Of a DNA stretch of 64,000 bases, positions 52,146-63,901 are shown piece after piece. The stretch comes from Rodentibacter heidelbergensis (lineage in GTDB: Bacteria > Pseudomonadota > Gammaproteobacteria > Enterobacterales > Pasteurellaceae). Under the pieces are notes generated by a model, which saw only the letters and a list, made by a program, of their open reading frames with translations, did no database searches and had not been told where the DNA came from. Both the position numbers and the translations under genes were made by a program. Within the stretch, counting starts at the first letter, position 1. Each line of letters begins with the position of its first letter. The stretch is from the NCBI RefSeq assembly GCF_002000125.1, contig NZ_MLHH01000005.1, positions 62,001-126,000 of the forward strand, read 5' to 3'.

Positions 52146-52580
52146 ATGTTAAAAGGTATTCATCCGGCAATTTCTCCTGAATTACTCAAAATTCTTGCTG
52201 AAATGGGACATGGTGATGAACTTGTCCTTGCTGACGCGCATTTTCCTGCTCATTCGCTTCATCATCATGTTGTGAGAGCTGATGGGATTGCCATTGCGAC
52301 TTTATTAAAAGGGATTGCGCCATTGTTTGAATTTGATGCTTATGTGACTGCACCGCTTGTGATGATGCAGGCAGTACAAGGCGATAGTTTAGATCCTGAA
52401 GTAGAAAAACGCTATTTAGAGGCCATTCAAAGTGCGGTCGATTTTGTGCCGAATCTTGAACGTATTGACCGCTTTGATTTCTATGAGCGAACAAAACATG
52501 CCTATGCTGTGGTGATGAGTGGCGAAACTGCAAAATACGGCAATATCATTATCAAAAAAGGGGTTACCCCGGTTTTATAA
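52146..52580 (+). CDS. fucU: L-Fucose mutarotase
   Basis: FucU (144 residues) interconverts alpha- and beta-L-fucose, feeding Fuc[35 protein letters not shown] is the conserved N-terminus with the catalytic His, and [28 protein letters not shown] closes the domain. It lies 11 bp after fucK, translationally linked. Confidence 0.96.
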   Translation: MLKGIHPAISPELLKILAEMGHGDELVLADAHFPAHSLHHHVVRADGIAIATLLKGIAPLFEFDAYVTAPLVMMQAVQGDSLDPEVEKRYLEAIQSAVDFVPNLERIDRFDFYERTKHAYAVVMSGETAKYGNIIIKKGVTPVL

Positions 52581-52600
52581 CAAATTTAGAGGTCTTAAAA

Positions 52601-53248
52601 ATGAATAGAAAAACACTTTCACAGAAAATTATCGATACCTGCCTTGAAATGACCCGATTGGGGTTAAATCAAGGGACTGCAGGAAATGTCAGTGTGCGTT
52701 ATAAAGAAGGTATGCTGATTACCCCCACCGGTATGCCCTATCATTTAATTACACCGGACGATATTGTTTATGTTGATAGTCAAGGTAAACATGAAGAGGG
52801 AAAACTGCCTTCCAGTGAATGGCAATTTCATTTAGCAGTCTATCAAGCTCGTGCAGAGGCCAATGCGGTTGTTCATAATCATTCTCTTCATTGTGCCGGG
52901 TTATCCATTCTTGAAAAACCTATTCCGGCTATTCACTACATGGTTGCGGTGGGAGGAAGTGATCATATTCCTTGTGTGCCTTACGCAACATTTGGAACCT
53001 ATGAGCTTGCCTCTTACGTTTCTGAGGGAATTAAGAAAAGTAAGGCAATTTTACTGGCGCACCATGGCTTAATCGCTTGTGGTGAAAATCTTGATAAAGC
53101 ATTGTGGCTGGCACAAGAGGTTGAGGTATTGGCTTCTTGGTATTTGAAGTTGCTTGCCACCGGTTTGGATATTCCACTTTTGAGTCATGAGCAAATGCAA
53201 GTGGTATTAGGAAAATTCCATACCTATGGATTACGCATTGAAGAATAG
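52601..53248 (+). CDS. fucA: L-Fuculose-1-phosphate aldolase
   Basis: FucA (215 residues) cleaves fuculose-1-phosphate to DHAP and L-lactaldehyde. Class II zinc aldolase features: GLNQGTAGNVSVRY, ITPTGMPY, the acid in SSEWQFHLAVY, zinc ligands in AVVHNHSLHCAGLS and the third His in LLAHHGLIACG. The DHAP enters glycolysis through fbaA-encoded steps. Confidence 0.97.
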   Translation: MNRKTLSQKIIDTCLEMTRLGLNQGTAGNVSVRYKEGMLITPTGMPYHLITPDDIVYVDSQGKHEEGKLPSSEWQFHLAVYQARAEANAVVHNHSLHCAGLSILEKPIPAIHYMVAVGGSDHIPCVPYATFGTYELASYVSEGIKKSKAILLAHHGLIACGENLDKALWLAQEVEVLASWYLKLLATGLDIPLLSHEQMQVVLGKFHTYGLRIEE

Positions 53249-53293
53249 TGATTCTTTGTGTGCTTCTCTACTAATTAATATAAGGAAAATATT

Positions 53294-54583
53294 ATGAGTG
53301 CCAAAGTATTAGAAAAGAAATTCATTGTCCCCTTTATTTTAATCACGAGCTTATTTGCGTTATGGGGATTTGCCAATGATATTACCAATCCAATGGTGGC
53401 GGTATTCCAAACAGTGATGGAAATACCCGCCTCCGAAGCGGCCTTAGTGCAATTTGCATTTTACGGTGGTTATGGGACGATGGCGATTCCTGCGGCGATT
53501 TTTGCTAGCCGATATAGTTATAAAGCAGGCATTATGCTTGGTCTTATTCTTTATGCTATCGGCGCTTTTTTATTCTGGCCGGCAGCAAAATATGAAGAAT
53601 TTAATTTTTTCTTAATTTCACTTTATATTTTAACCTTTGGTTTGGCTTTTTTAGAAACCACGGCAAACCCTTATATTCTTGCAATGGGTGATCCACAAAC
53701 TGCCACACGTCGCTTGAATTTTGCTCAGTCTTTTAACCCTTTGGGTTCTATCACAGGGATGTTTGTGGCCTCTCAGTTGGTATTAACCAATTTGGAGTCA
53801 GATAAGCGTGATGCATCAGGTAATCTCATTTTCAATACGTTATCTGAAGCGGAAAAAATGGGGATTCGTACTCATGATTTAGCGGAAATTCGTGATCCCT
53901 ATATTGTATTAGGCTTTGTGGTGGTTGCAGTACTGATTATTATTGGTCTTTACAAAATGCCGAAAGTACGAGTGGAAGAAGGCAATAATCGTATTTCGTT
54001 TAAAGAAGCAGTCAGTCGTTTAATACAGATACCTAAATATCGTGAGGGCGTGATTGCACAAGTATTTTACGTTGGCGTGCAAATTATGTGTTGGACGTTT
54101 ATTGTTCAATATGCAGAACGTTTAGGGTTTACTAAGGCAGAAGGTCAAAATTTCAACATCATTGCGATGGGAATTTTTATCGCTAGCCGTTTTATTAGTA
54201 CCAGTCTTATGAAATATCTCAAATCTGAATTTATGTTAATGCTCTTTGCTATCGGCGGTTTCTTTAGCATTCTTGGCGTCATTTTCATTGATGGGGTGGG
54301 AGGATTGTATTGTTTAATTTTAACCTCCGGTTTTATGTCACTGATGTTCCCAACCATTTATGGTATTGCACTTAATGGGTTAAAAGAAGAATCGACTATT
54401 GGTGCGGCAGGTTTGGTTATGGCGATTGTCGGTGGGGCGTTAATGCCACCATTGCAAGGGATGATTATTGATCAGGGTGAAGTCATGGGACTCCCTGCAG
54501 TGAACTTCTCTTTCATCTTGCCTTTAATATGCTTCGTCGTTATTGCTATCTACGGGTTTAGAACATGGAAAATTCTTAAATAG
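53294..54583 (+). CDS. fucP: L-Fucose:H+ symporter
   Basis: FucP (429 residues) is a 12-helix major facilitator importing L-fucose with a proton. Recognised from FVPFILITSLFALWGFANDITNPMVA-like N-terminal helix, LQFAFYGGYGTMAIPAA and ETTANPYILAMGD, and the conserved RRLNFAQSFNPLGSI region. Last gene of the fuc operon, followed by a USS hairpin. Confidence 0.95.
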   Translation: MSAKVLEKKFIVPFILITSLFALWGFANDITNPMVAVFQTVMEIPASEAALVQFAFYGGYGTMAIPAAIFASRYSYKAGIMLGLILYAIGAFLFWPAAKYEEFNFFLISLYILTFGLAFLETTANPYILAMGDPQTATRRLNFAQSFNPLGSITGMFVASQLVLTNLESDKRDASGNLIFNTLSEAEKMGIRTHDLAEIRDPYIVLGFVVVAVLIIIGLYKMPKVRVEEGNNRISFKEAVSRLIQIPKYREGVIAQVFYVGVQIMCWTFIVQYAERLGFTKAEGQNFNIIAMGIFIASRFISTSLMKYLKSEFMLMLFAIGGFFSILGVIFIDGVGGLYCLILTSGFMSLMFPTIYGIALNGLKEESTIGAAGLVMAIVGGALMPPLQGMIIDQGEVMGLPAVNFSFILPLICFVVIAIYGFRTWKILK

Positions 54584-54590
54584 AGGTAAA

Positions 54591-54622
54591 ATGGCCGCGC
54601 TTTAAAGTGCGGTCATTTTTTT
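54591..54622 (+). terminator. Terminator of the fuc operon (USS arm)
   Basis: ATGGCCGCGCTT (54591-54602) pairs, with two G-T pairs, with the USS-containing arm AAGTGCGGTCAT (54605-54616) and is followed by a run of T. Confidence 0.8.
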
Positions 54623-54735
54623 ATAAATTTGGTGGATAAGCTTTGCTTTTAATTCCGCTATTCCCGTTGAGTTAACGCCATAAATAAGGTAAACTACCGT
54701 CCCGTCTTTAGTAGCTAATCTTCTTCAATTTTTGA

Positions 54736-56442
<1,707 letters not shown>

Positions 56443-56485
56443 AAACTAGATTGAATAATACTCAGTGATAATAATGGGCGAAGAA

Positions 56486-56742
56486 TTATTTTCTCACCCA
56501 TTTTTTTTCGATATAGCTACAAGTCGGATGGAGATCCAATTGTTTTTCTGTGATAAACCCGACTAAGGCTTGATAAAGTTTATTGGCGATGCCTTGGCCT
56601 CGCAGTTGGTTGGATACGAAAGTGTGATTGGCGTTAATTTTGTTTTCTGTTTCGTAAAAATAAGTGAGTTTGGCAATTTTTTCGCCTTGTTCATTGAGAA
56701 TAAAAAATTCACCTTGTTGATTTACTTCCTGATGCTGGATTT

Positions 56743-56746
<4 letters not shown>
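56486..56746 (-). CDS. Small GNAT-fold N-acetyltransferase (YjdJ-like)
   Basis: An 86-residue minimal GNAT domain. [26 protein letters not shown] holds the acetyl-CoA-binding RGQG(I)A motif. Family members are about 85-100 residues and have unknown acceptors. ATG 56746 overlaps the yacG stop codon as ATGA, with GGAG six bases before, so I prefer it to ATG 56758. Terminal gene of the pil-coaE-yacG transcription unit. Confidence 0.82.
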
Positions 56747-57583
<837 letters not shown>

Positions 57584-58273
57584 TTATAAAGAATAATTAA
57601 ATAGCCATACTACAAAAGTTGAAACACAGAGAAAAGGTGCAAAAGGTAAAAACGTGTTTCTTTTTTGACAAATGAGCGCAAATACTATGCCGAGTAAACA
57701 GGCTATGAGCAGAAAATACGGTAGATGTTCCAAAGGCAAGTAGCTGCCAATCCCTAGCGCAAGCCAATAGTCCCCTTGTCCGAAGGCTTCTTTTTTATAG
57801 AGCCATTTTGCTCCCCAATAAATCCCATAAAAAACAAGGAAAAAAACGACCGCACTTTGCAGGCTTTCTTCCAGTGTTAAAAATGAAAAGGATTGAGTTG
57901 CCCCCATTAGCCCGAGGGTGGTTAGCCATAGGCAAGGGGTTGGGGAAATGAGTTGGTATTGCCAATCCAGATAGGCGATAGCCCAAAGTAAAATCACAGA
58001 ACTGCCCAACCATAAAGCCAAAAAGGGATTATCTGTGAGGTTGATTAAAGCGGCGAAGACCATGCCGCAACAGAAAAAATACCTCAAAATATGACCGCAC
58101 TTTTTCCTTTGAATTGCGGCAAGATGGGGACGAAATAGTGGGGGGCATTGAGGGAATAATTCAAGGTAAGTATGGTAAATATCCCTTTGTAAGCGCTCAA
58201 TAAAATTTGCAACATAAAGCCATAATAGGATGCCGACTATCCCACCGAGTAAAAAGGCAGAAAATAACATCAT
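57584..58273 (-). CDS. pilD: Type IV prepilin peptidase PilD
   Basis: A 229-residue inner-membrane aspartyl peptidase that cleaves prepilin after the Gly of GFTLIE. The catalytic Asp residues are D103 (AYLDWQ) and D168 (FGQGDYW). The N-terminal zinc/methylase loop is degenerate: only two Cys replace the usual two CxxC pairs. About seven transmembrane helices. Its ATG overlaps the pilC stop as ATGA. Confidence 0.9.
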   Translation of the reverse strand: MMLFSAFLLGGIVGILLWLYVANFIERLQRDIYHTYLELFPQCPPLFRPHLAAIQRKKCGHILRYFFCCGMVFAALINLTDNPFLALWLGSSVILLWAIAYLDWQYQLISPTPCLWLTTLGLMGATQSFSFLTLEESLQSAVVFFLVFYGIYWGAKWLYKKEAFGQGDYWLALGIGSYLPLEHLPYFLLIACLLGIVFALICQKRNTFLPFAPFLCVSTFVVWLFNYSL

Positions 58274-59487
58274 TGTACGACTGATCCCATATTAAAAATG
58301 GGTAAGTACATACCCATCATCATCACGCCGATAAGGCTGCCAATAATCACCATCATTAAAGGCTCTAGCATTTGAGAGAGAAGATCAATGTGATGATTAA
58401 GTTTTCCTTGATAATTTTCCGCAATATGTTGCAACATCAATGCCAATTTTCCACTTTTCTCACCAATTTGGAGCATTTGCTGGGCTTCTAGAGGAAAAAG
58501 ATGGCTACTGACACTGTCTGAAAAGCGATAACCTTGCGAGATCCAGTGTAAAATAGAACGCACTTCGGTATCGAGAAGGTGATCTGTTGTCATTTGCTGG
58601 GTTTGCCAAGTGTGTGTAGAGGACAGAAAACTGTTTAAGGCTTGATTTAGCGGTATGCCGGCTTGCAACATCATCTGTAAACTTTGCGTAAAATTCACTA
58701 AACGGGAAAGTTGTTGAATACGCCCAAAAACTGGCATGGCAGAAATGAAGCGGGATTTTTGCCGTTGAAACCACAGGGAATGTTTTAAAGTTAAGGGATA
58801 CATTAGGGCAGAGATGAGAGCAAATACAAGCAGAATATAAGCCTTATCTTTGAGAAAATCGGATGCGGCGAGCAATGCAGCGGTTAATACAGGTAGCTCA
58901 CTATCATTGCTTTGATACATTTCGGCAAATTGAGGCACGATAAAAAGTAAAAGGGAGAAGCTAATCAATAAAGCAATGCCTAATACCATCGCTGGGTAAA
59001 ACATAATTTTTTGTAACTTTCGTTGCAATGTGAGGGCGGCTTGACGGTGGCTGGCAATTTTGCCACAAACCATAGCGAGTTTGCCTGTCATTTCACCCAC
59101 TTGAATGAGTTGAATTTCCTGTTGAGTGAGATATTTGCCTTGCTGTTCAATACCTTGGGAAAAAGACAAACCGGCCTCAAGGTGATGTATAAGGTTTTCT
59201 AACCAAATATTTAAGGCGAGCTGTGTACAATTTTGCTGTAAAATTTGTAAGCTGTTTTTAAGTGGAATTGCCGATTGCAATAAAGTCGCCAGTTGGTTCA
59301 ATAAGTTGCTAATTTCTGCTTTCTTCGGTTGGTAATTGAGTTGCCAATTGCGTTGTAATTTAAGGTTGCTTAGTCCTCGATTTATCAATTGAAATTGAGC
59401 CTGCTGAAAGGATTCGGCAACAATAGAGCCTTTTTGCATTTGTTTTAAGGCATTTTGTCCTTGGAAATAAAAAAGTTTTTTTGCCAT
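58270..59487 (-). CDS. pilC: Type IV pilus inner-membrane assembly protein PilC
   Basis: A 405-residue GspF/PilC-family platform protein with two repeated T2SS-F domains: LATLLQSAIPLKNSLQILQQ with FSQGIEQQGKYL, then MLQAGIPLNQALNSF with SVSSHLFPLEAQQMLQIGEKSG. Three transmembrane segments. It couples the PilB ATPase to pilin assembly. It starts one base after pilB stops. Confidence 0.93.
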   Translation of the reverse strand: MAKKLFYFQGQNALKQMQKGSIVAESFQQAQFQLINRGLSNLKLQRNWQLNYQPKKAEISNLLNQLATLLQSAIPLKNSLQILQQNCTQLALNIWLENLIHHLEAGLSFSQGIEQQGKYLTQQEIQLIQVGEMTGKLAMVCGKIASHRQAALTLQRKLQKIMFYPAMVLGIALLISFSLLLFIVPQFAEMYQSNDSELPVLTAALLAASDFLKDKAYILLVFALISALMYPLTLKHSLWFQRQKSRFISAMPVFGRIQQLSRLVNFTQSLQMMLQAGIPLNQALNSFLSSTHTWQTQQMTTDHLLDTEVRSILHWISQGYRFSDSVSSHLFPLEAQQMLQIGEKSGKLALMLQHIAENYQGKLNHHIDLLSQMLEPLMMVIIGSLIGVMMMGMYLPIFNMGSVVQ

Positions 59488-59488
59488 A

Positions 59489-60883
59489 TTATTCCCTGCC
59501 TAAAACACGATAAATTTCTGCTTTATCGGTAATCCCTTGTTTCACTTTTTCCAATCCACTTTGCAGAAGATGCGCAAAATCGGTTTGATAGCGGTTTTGT
59601 TGCCGGGATAAGAATTGATAAACACCGATTCTTCCCAGATAACCTTGATGGCAATCGCAAGAATGTTGAGAAAATTGACCGCACTTTTGGCAACGTTTTC
59701 GCACAAGCCGCTGTGCAATGACTAACAATAAGGTACTTTCAATTTCATGTTGCCCTATCCCCAGTTGTTGCAAGCGTGAAAGGGCCGAAGGGGCATCATT
59801 GGTGTGTAAAGTTGAGAGAACTAAATGTCCGGTTTGTGCTGCCCGCAGCGCCATGGCGGCACTTTCTTCATCTCGAATTTCACCCAGCATAATAATATCG
59901 GGGTCTTGTCGTAAAAATGACCGTAGTAAACGACTAAAATCCAACCCGATTTGAGGGTTTATTTGGCTTTGGATAATACCTTCTAATTCAATTTCAATGG
60001 GATCTTCTGCCGTCATAATGTGTTTATCCGGTGTGTTGAGCCATTGAAGTGCGGTGTAAAGGGAAATACTTTTTCCGCTTCCGGTTGGGCCGGTGACCAA
60101 AATCAATCCCTGTGGTTGGCGAAGTGCTTGTTGAAAGGCCTGTTGCTGTGATGTGGTCATACCTAATTCGGCAAAGCTAAATTGTACCGGTTTATTTTGT
60201 TGTACCCGAAGTACGACTTTTTCTCCCCAGTGGGTCGGTAGGGTAGACAGGCGAAAATCAAGCATATCGGAAAAGGTCGTTTTAAATTGAAAACGTCCGT
60301 CTTGTGGCAAGCGGGTTTCACTGATATCCAGTTTCGCCAAGAGTTTTAAACGGGAAATCATCCGATTGGCTAAATTTTTACTCAGGGGCGCTTGAGGTTG
60401 TAGCAGACCGTCAATCCTAAATCTCACGAGAAAATGGTTCTGCTGCGTTTCCAAATGAATATCTGAGGCATTTTTTTGCAGGGCTAATTCAAAAATATGA
60501 TTTAATAATTGGATAATCGGTTCATCATCGTTTTTTTCGGTTTTTTCTTGTTCTTGGGGATGATAGAAACTGACTTGTTCTTCCACTTGCATGGATTGTG
60601 GAGCAAGTTGTTGTAGCAGATCTTTAAGATGAGCCGTTTCAAGCAGTACAGGCTCGACCAATTTTCCGCTAAGAAAAGCTAGAGTTTCACAGGCACAAAG
60701 ATTGGAAAAGGAATCAACAGCAAGCCATAACTGGTGGGGTTCTTCTTTTAGCGGTAAAGCAAAATAACGTAAAAAGAGAGTCTGTTGCTGTTGATTACGT
60801 TCCCATAAATCGGGTGGGATCAGGAAAACCTCGCCATTTTTTGCGGTTGCTCGGTGGGCATGAAGTAAAGCATAGTCTGTCAT
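59489..60883 (-). CDS. pilB: Type IV pilus assembly ATPase PilB
   Basis: A 464-residue GspE/PilB-type ATPase that powers pilus extension in competence. Walker [15 protein letters not shown], the Asp box [13 protein letters not shown], Walker [14 protein letters not shown] and the His box [13 protein letters not shown] are intact, and the zinc tetracysteine CQKCGQ...CDCHQGY is near the end. ATG 60883 overlaps the pilA stop as ATGA, so I prefer it to an ATG 9 bp earlier. Confidence 0.95.
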   Translation of the reverse strand: MTDYALLHAHRATAKNGEVFLIPPDLWERNQQQQTLFLRYFALPLKEEPHQLWLAVDSFSNLCACETLAFLSGKLVEPVLLETAHLKDLLQQLAPQSMQVEEQVSFYHPQEQEKTEKNDDEPIIQLLNHIFELALQKNASDIHLETQQNHFLVRFRIDGLLQPQAPLSKNLANRMISRLKLLAKLDISETRLPQDGRFQFKTTFSDMLDFRLSTLPTHWGEKVVLRVQQNKPVQFSFAELGMTTSQQQAFQQALRQPQGLILVTGPTGSGKSISLYTALQWLNTPDKHIMTAEDPIEIELEGIIQSQINPQIGLDFSRLLRSFLRQDPDIIMLGEIRDEESAAMALRAAQTGHLVLSTLHTNDAPSALSRLQQLGIGQHEIESTLLLVIAQRLVRKRCQKCGQFSQHSCDCHQGYLGRIGVYQFLSRQQNRYQTDFAHLLQSGLEKVKQGITDKAEIYRVLGRE

Positions 60884-61317
60884 CTTGTGCAAAATCCGGC
60901 AGGAAATAATGCCGCATCACCGGTACAATCCGTTGTCCAAGTGATGCCTCTTGTATTGTCGCCACTTGCTGTGAGGGTATAGGCTACCCCGTCTAATGTT
61001 CCATTGCCGATAACACTAATGACCCCGCCATTGGTATTAATGCTTTTAATATAACCTTTTGCGGTGGTGATATCCGCACTGACACCATTTGCGCCTCCGC
61101 TACAATTTGTTGTCGCTCCCGTACCATAAACACAAAGCTCAACATCCGATTTAAAGGGTGCAGAGGCTTGCAATAATTCGGACATAGCCGCCTTTTTAGT
61201 ATAATTTTGATAAGAGGGAATAGCGATCGTCGCAAGAATTGCGATGATGGTAATCACAATCATTAATTCGATAAGTGTAAATCCTCTTTTTAGTTTTGGC
61301 TGGGAGATTGGTTTCAT
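60880..61317 (-). CDS. pilA: Type IV pilin PilA
   Basis: A 145-residue major prepilin. The short leader [12 protein letters not shown] is cleaved by PilD before [19 protein letters not shown], the typical N-methyl-Phe helix with Glu5. A C-terminal disulfide loop is formed by the Cys in [19 protein letters not shown] 61317 is chosen, and the longer frame from 61437 would spoil the leader. It heads pilABCD, controlled by a CRP-S site. Confidence 0.95.
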   Translation of the reverse strand: MKPISQPKLKRGFTLIELMIVITIIAILATIAIPSYQNYTKKAAMSELLQASAPFKSDVELCVYGTGATTNCSGGANGVSADITTAKGYIKSINTNGGVISVIGNGTLDGVAYTLTASGDNTRGITWTTDCTGDAALFPAGFCTR

Positions 61318-61407
61318 TGGTTTTCCTTGATAAATAGGCGTTAAACGAAATGGGTGAGCCCATTGTGTAAAAGGAAAAAAACTTTGTAAAATTGACCGCA
61401 CTTTTTC

Positions 61408-61423
61408 TGCGATAGAGATCGTA
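61408..61423 (-). promoter_or_regulatory. CRP-S competence site upstream of pilA
   Basis: TGCGA-TAGAGA-TCGTA differs from the CRP-S consensus TGCGA-N6-TCGCA at one base. Such sites need CRP plus Sxy and mark the competence regulon of Pasteurellaceae. It lies 91 bp before pilA and 17 bp before divergent ampD. A USS is directly adjacent at 61395-61406. Confidence 0.8.
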
Positions 61424-61439
61424 AAAATAGGGAACAATC

Positions 61440-62009
61440 ATGAAAAAACAGCAGTGTATTGAGAAAGGTTGGCTGGTAAATTGCCGCAAGGTTTCTTCAC
61501 CTCATTTTGATGAACGTTTAGATGCGGAAGATATTTCTTTATTGGTGATTCACTATATCAGTTTGCCGCCGGAACAGTTTGGCGGAGGCTATATTGATGA
61601 TTTTTTTCAAGGTAAATTAGATCCCATACTTCACCCCTATTTTGAAGAAATTCACCAAATGCGGGTTTCTGCCCATTGTTTGATCGACCGTCAGGGCGTG
61701 ATTACCCAGTATGTCAATTTCAATGATCGGGCATGGCATGCAGGTGTTTCCTGTTTTGAGGGGCGGGAAAGATGCAATGATTTTTCCATTGGAATTGAAC
61801 TTGAAGGCAGTAATGAACAACCTTTTACTGAAGCTCAGTATCAGTCCTTACAAGTGTTGACAAAATGCATTATGGCAGCTTATCCAAAGATTACGCGAAA
61901 ACGTATTGTCGGGCATGCGGATATCTCACCCGGGCGGAAAATCGATCCCGGTCAATATTTTGATTGGGCGCGTTATTTAGATAGCATTACTGTTCAGTCT
62001 AAAAAATAA
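61440..62009 (+). CDS. ampD: 1,6-anhydro-N-acetylmuramyl-L-alanine amidase AmpD
   Basis: AmpD (189 residues) is a cytosolic zinc amidase that removes peptides from anhydromuropeptides in cell-wall recycling. Motifs: LLVIHYISLPPEQFGG (zinc His), VSAHCLIDRQGVITQYV, RAWHAGVS, NDFSIGIELEGS and the zinc-binding VGHADISPGRKIDPG. No signal peptide, consistent with the family. It is divergent from pilA. Confidence 0.96.
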   Translation: MKKQQCIEKGWLVNCRKVSSPHFDERLDAEDISLLVIHYISLPPEQFGGGYIDDFFQGKLDPILHPYFEEIHQMRVSAHCLIDRQGVITQYVNFNDRAWHAGVSCFEGRERCNDFSIGIELEGSNEQPFTEAQYQSLQVLTKCIMAAYPKITRKRIVGHADISPGRKIDPGQYFDWARYLDSITVQSKK

Positions 62010-62125
62010 ACAGCCCATTTTTCCCATTATTCACATTATAAGAATAACGCAGAATTTTTTATAACTTATTGAATTATAAATTGTTTTTTTTAAATGCTGA
62101 TTGGATTGAATGGGCGGGTGAGAAG

Positions 62126-62406
62126 TTATCCAATAGGATTCATTTTGCCAGCCACAATGTTATCCACAGAAATACTGAATAACTCACAAGAGGGATAAGA
62201 GCTTGGTATTTTTTGTGGCTTTCTTTTAATAATGAGTTTTTTTTGATCAAGCTTTGTTGAAATTAAGTACGATTTCTTTTGGTAAAGATCGTATAGGCTG
62301 AAAAAATTATCAATATTGACTGAAATGAGGAATAAAAAGGCGTTTAAATGATTTCTACACAATTTTATTGAGGTTGATGACAGCTTTAGCCACAGTTTTA
62401 TCCACA
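62126..62406. other. DnaA-box cluster in the AT-rich ampD-rppH gap
   Basis: The 507-bp gap 62010-62516 contains two exact DnaA boxes TTATCCACA (62160-62168, 62398-62406), one eight-of-nine TTAGCCACA (62386-62394) and a weaker TTATCCAAT (62126-62134), all in the same orientation. GATC sites occur at 62245, 62287 and 62408, and a T/A-rich stretch at 62053-62095. No convincing gene lies in the gap. It could be a replication origin, a DnaA-titration site or a DnaA-controlled promoter. Confidence 0.55.
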
Positions 62407-62516
62407 GGATCTTTGCTGAAACCGTATCATCCATCGCCCTTTGGTTGATAAAAACGCCAATTTATGAAACAATCCGCAGATTATTTTTATAAAAATTTAA
62501 CTAAGGTAGAACAAGC

Positions 62517-63092
62517 GTGGTCGATTTTGATGGCTACCGTCCAAATGTGGGAATTGTGATTTGTAATCATAAAAATCAGGTACTTTGGGCAAAACGTTGC
62601 GGACAAAATTCTTGGCAATTTCCACAAGGCGGCATTAATGAGAATGAAACTGCCGAACAAGCGATGTATCGAGAGTTATACGAAGAAGTGGGATTACAGC
62701 CGAAAGATGTTCGAATTTTATATGTTTCGAAGCATTGGCTACGTTATAAATTACCCAAACGTTTGCTCCGTTATGATTCTAAGCCCATGTGTATCGGACA
62801 AAAACAACGTTGGTTTTTATTACAACTGATTGCCGATGAAAAAACAATCAATATGAAAAGTACCAAATTGCCGGAGTTTGATGGTTGGCGTTGGGTCAGT
62901 TTTTGGTATCCTGTCCGACAAGTGGTGGCATTTAAAAAAGAAGTTTATCGGCGTGCGATGAAAGAATTTGCTTCCTTTTTGTTTTCCCGTGAGAAAGATA
63001 AGCCTATTGAGGCGTTGAAAACACGCGAGTCTAAATTTATTCCTTCGGATAAATCGAAACCTTCAAAACGCCCGTTTCACAAAAGGGGATAG
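62517..63092 (+). CDS. rppH: RNA pyrophosphohydrolase RppH
   Basis: RppH (191 residues) removes pyrophosphate from 5' ends of mRNA, starting decay by RNase E. The Nudix box G-x5-E-x7-REUxEExGU is seen in [23 protein letters not shown]-type sequence around residues 38-60, after QNSWQFPQ. The start is GTG 62517 (then [13 protein letters not shown]), the usual N-terminus. The C-terminal 35 residues are basic and poorly conserved. Confidence 0.95.
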   Translation: MVDFDGYRPNVGIVICNHKNQVLWAKRCGQNSWQFPQGGINENETAEQAMYRELYEEVGLQPKDVRILYVSKHWLRYKLPKRLLRYDSKPMCIGQKQRWFLLQLIADEKTINMKSTKLPEFDGWRWVSFWYPVRQVVAFKKEVYRRAMKEFASFLFSREKDKPIEALKTRESKFIPSDKSKPSKRPFHKRG

Positions 63093-63095
63093 GTG

Positions 63096-63893
63096 ATGTT
63101 AACTTTTATTATCATTAGTTTGTTAGTCGGCAGTGTTGTCGGCTTTCTTGCAGGGTTATTTGGCATTGGCGGCGGTTTAATTGTTGTGCCTGCATTGGTT
63201 TATTTATTGCCGATGGTGGGTGTACCGGAACCTTTGCTGATGTCCACCGCACTGGGCACCTCTTTTGCTACTATTGTGATCACTGGTTTTTCTTCCGCAC
63301 AACGCCATCACCAATTAGGTAATATTGTGTGGGATGCGGTAAAAATTTTAGCGCCTGTGATTATGATAACCGTCTTTATCTCCGGTTTATTTATCGGCAA
63401 ATTAGATCGTGATATTACCTCAAAACTATTTGCCTGCCTTGTGGTGTATTTAGCGATCAAAATGGTGGTTTCCATTAAACCTCAGCCGGTTGAATCGACA
63501 AAAACACTGACAACAGGCTCTTCGATTATCGGTGGTATTTTAATTGGTATGGCATCAAGTGTTGCCGGAATTGGTGGGGGCGGTTTTATTGTACCTTTCT
63601 TAAATTCACGGGGTATTGATATCAAAAAAGCCATTGGATCTTCTGCTTTCTGTGGCATGCTGCTTGGCGTATCCGGCATGTTAAGTTTTATAGTCAGTGG
63701 TTGGGGAAATAGCGCCATGCCGAATTATTCCCTCGGCTATGTTTACTTACCGGCAGTTTTTTGTATTACGGCCACCTCATTTTTTACTTCCAAATTAGGC
63801 GCAAACGCCACTGCCAAATTGCCTGTTCCTACGCTGAAAAAAGGCTTTGCATTATTACTCATTGTGATTGCGGTTAATATGTTTCTTAAATAA
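63096..63893 (+). CDS. Sulfite exporter TauE/SafE family protein
   Basis: A 265-residue membrane protein with about eight transmembrane helices in two repeats, each with a glycine motif: [17 protein letters not shown] and [17 protein letters not shown]. Such permeases export sulfite or organosulfonates, and the substrate here is unknown. ATG 63096 lies four bases after the rppH stop, so it is co-transcribed with rppH and probably lgt. Confidence 0.88.
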   Translation: MLTFIIISLLVGSVVGFLAGLFGIGGGLIVVPALVYLLPMVGVPEPLLMSTALGTSFATIVITGFSSAQRHHQLGNIVWDAVKILAPVIMITVFISGLFIGKLDRDITSKLFACLVVYLAIKMVVSIKPQPVESTKTLTTGSSIIGGILIGMASSVAGIGGGGFIVPFLNSRGIDIKKAIGSSAFCGMLLGVSGMLSFIVSGWGNSAMPNYSLGYVYLPAVFCITATSFFTSKLGANATAKLPVPTLKKGFALLLIVIAVNMFLK

Positions 63894-63901
63894 GGAAAAT
63901 T

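Noticed and set aside
62126-62434. 102-codon minus-strand ORF in the ampD-rppH gap
   Set aside because: It is composed largely of AT-rich low-information sequence covering the DnaA boxes, with no ribosome site or known domain.
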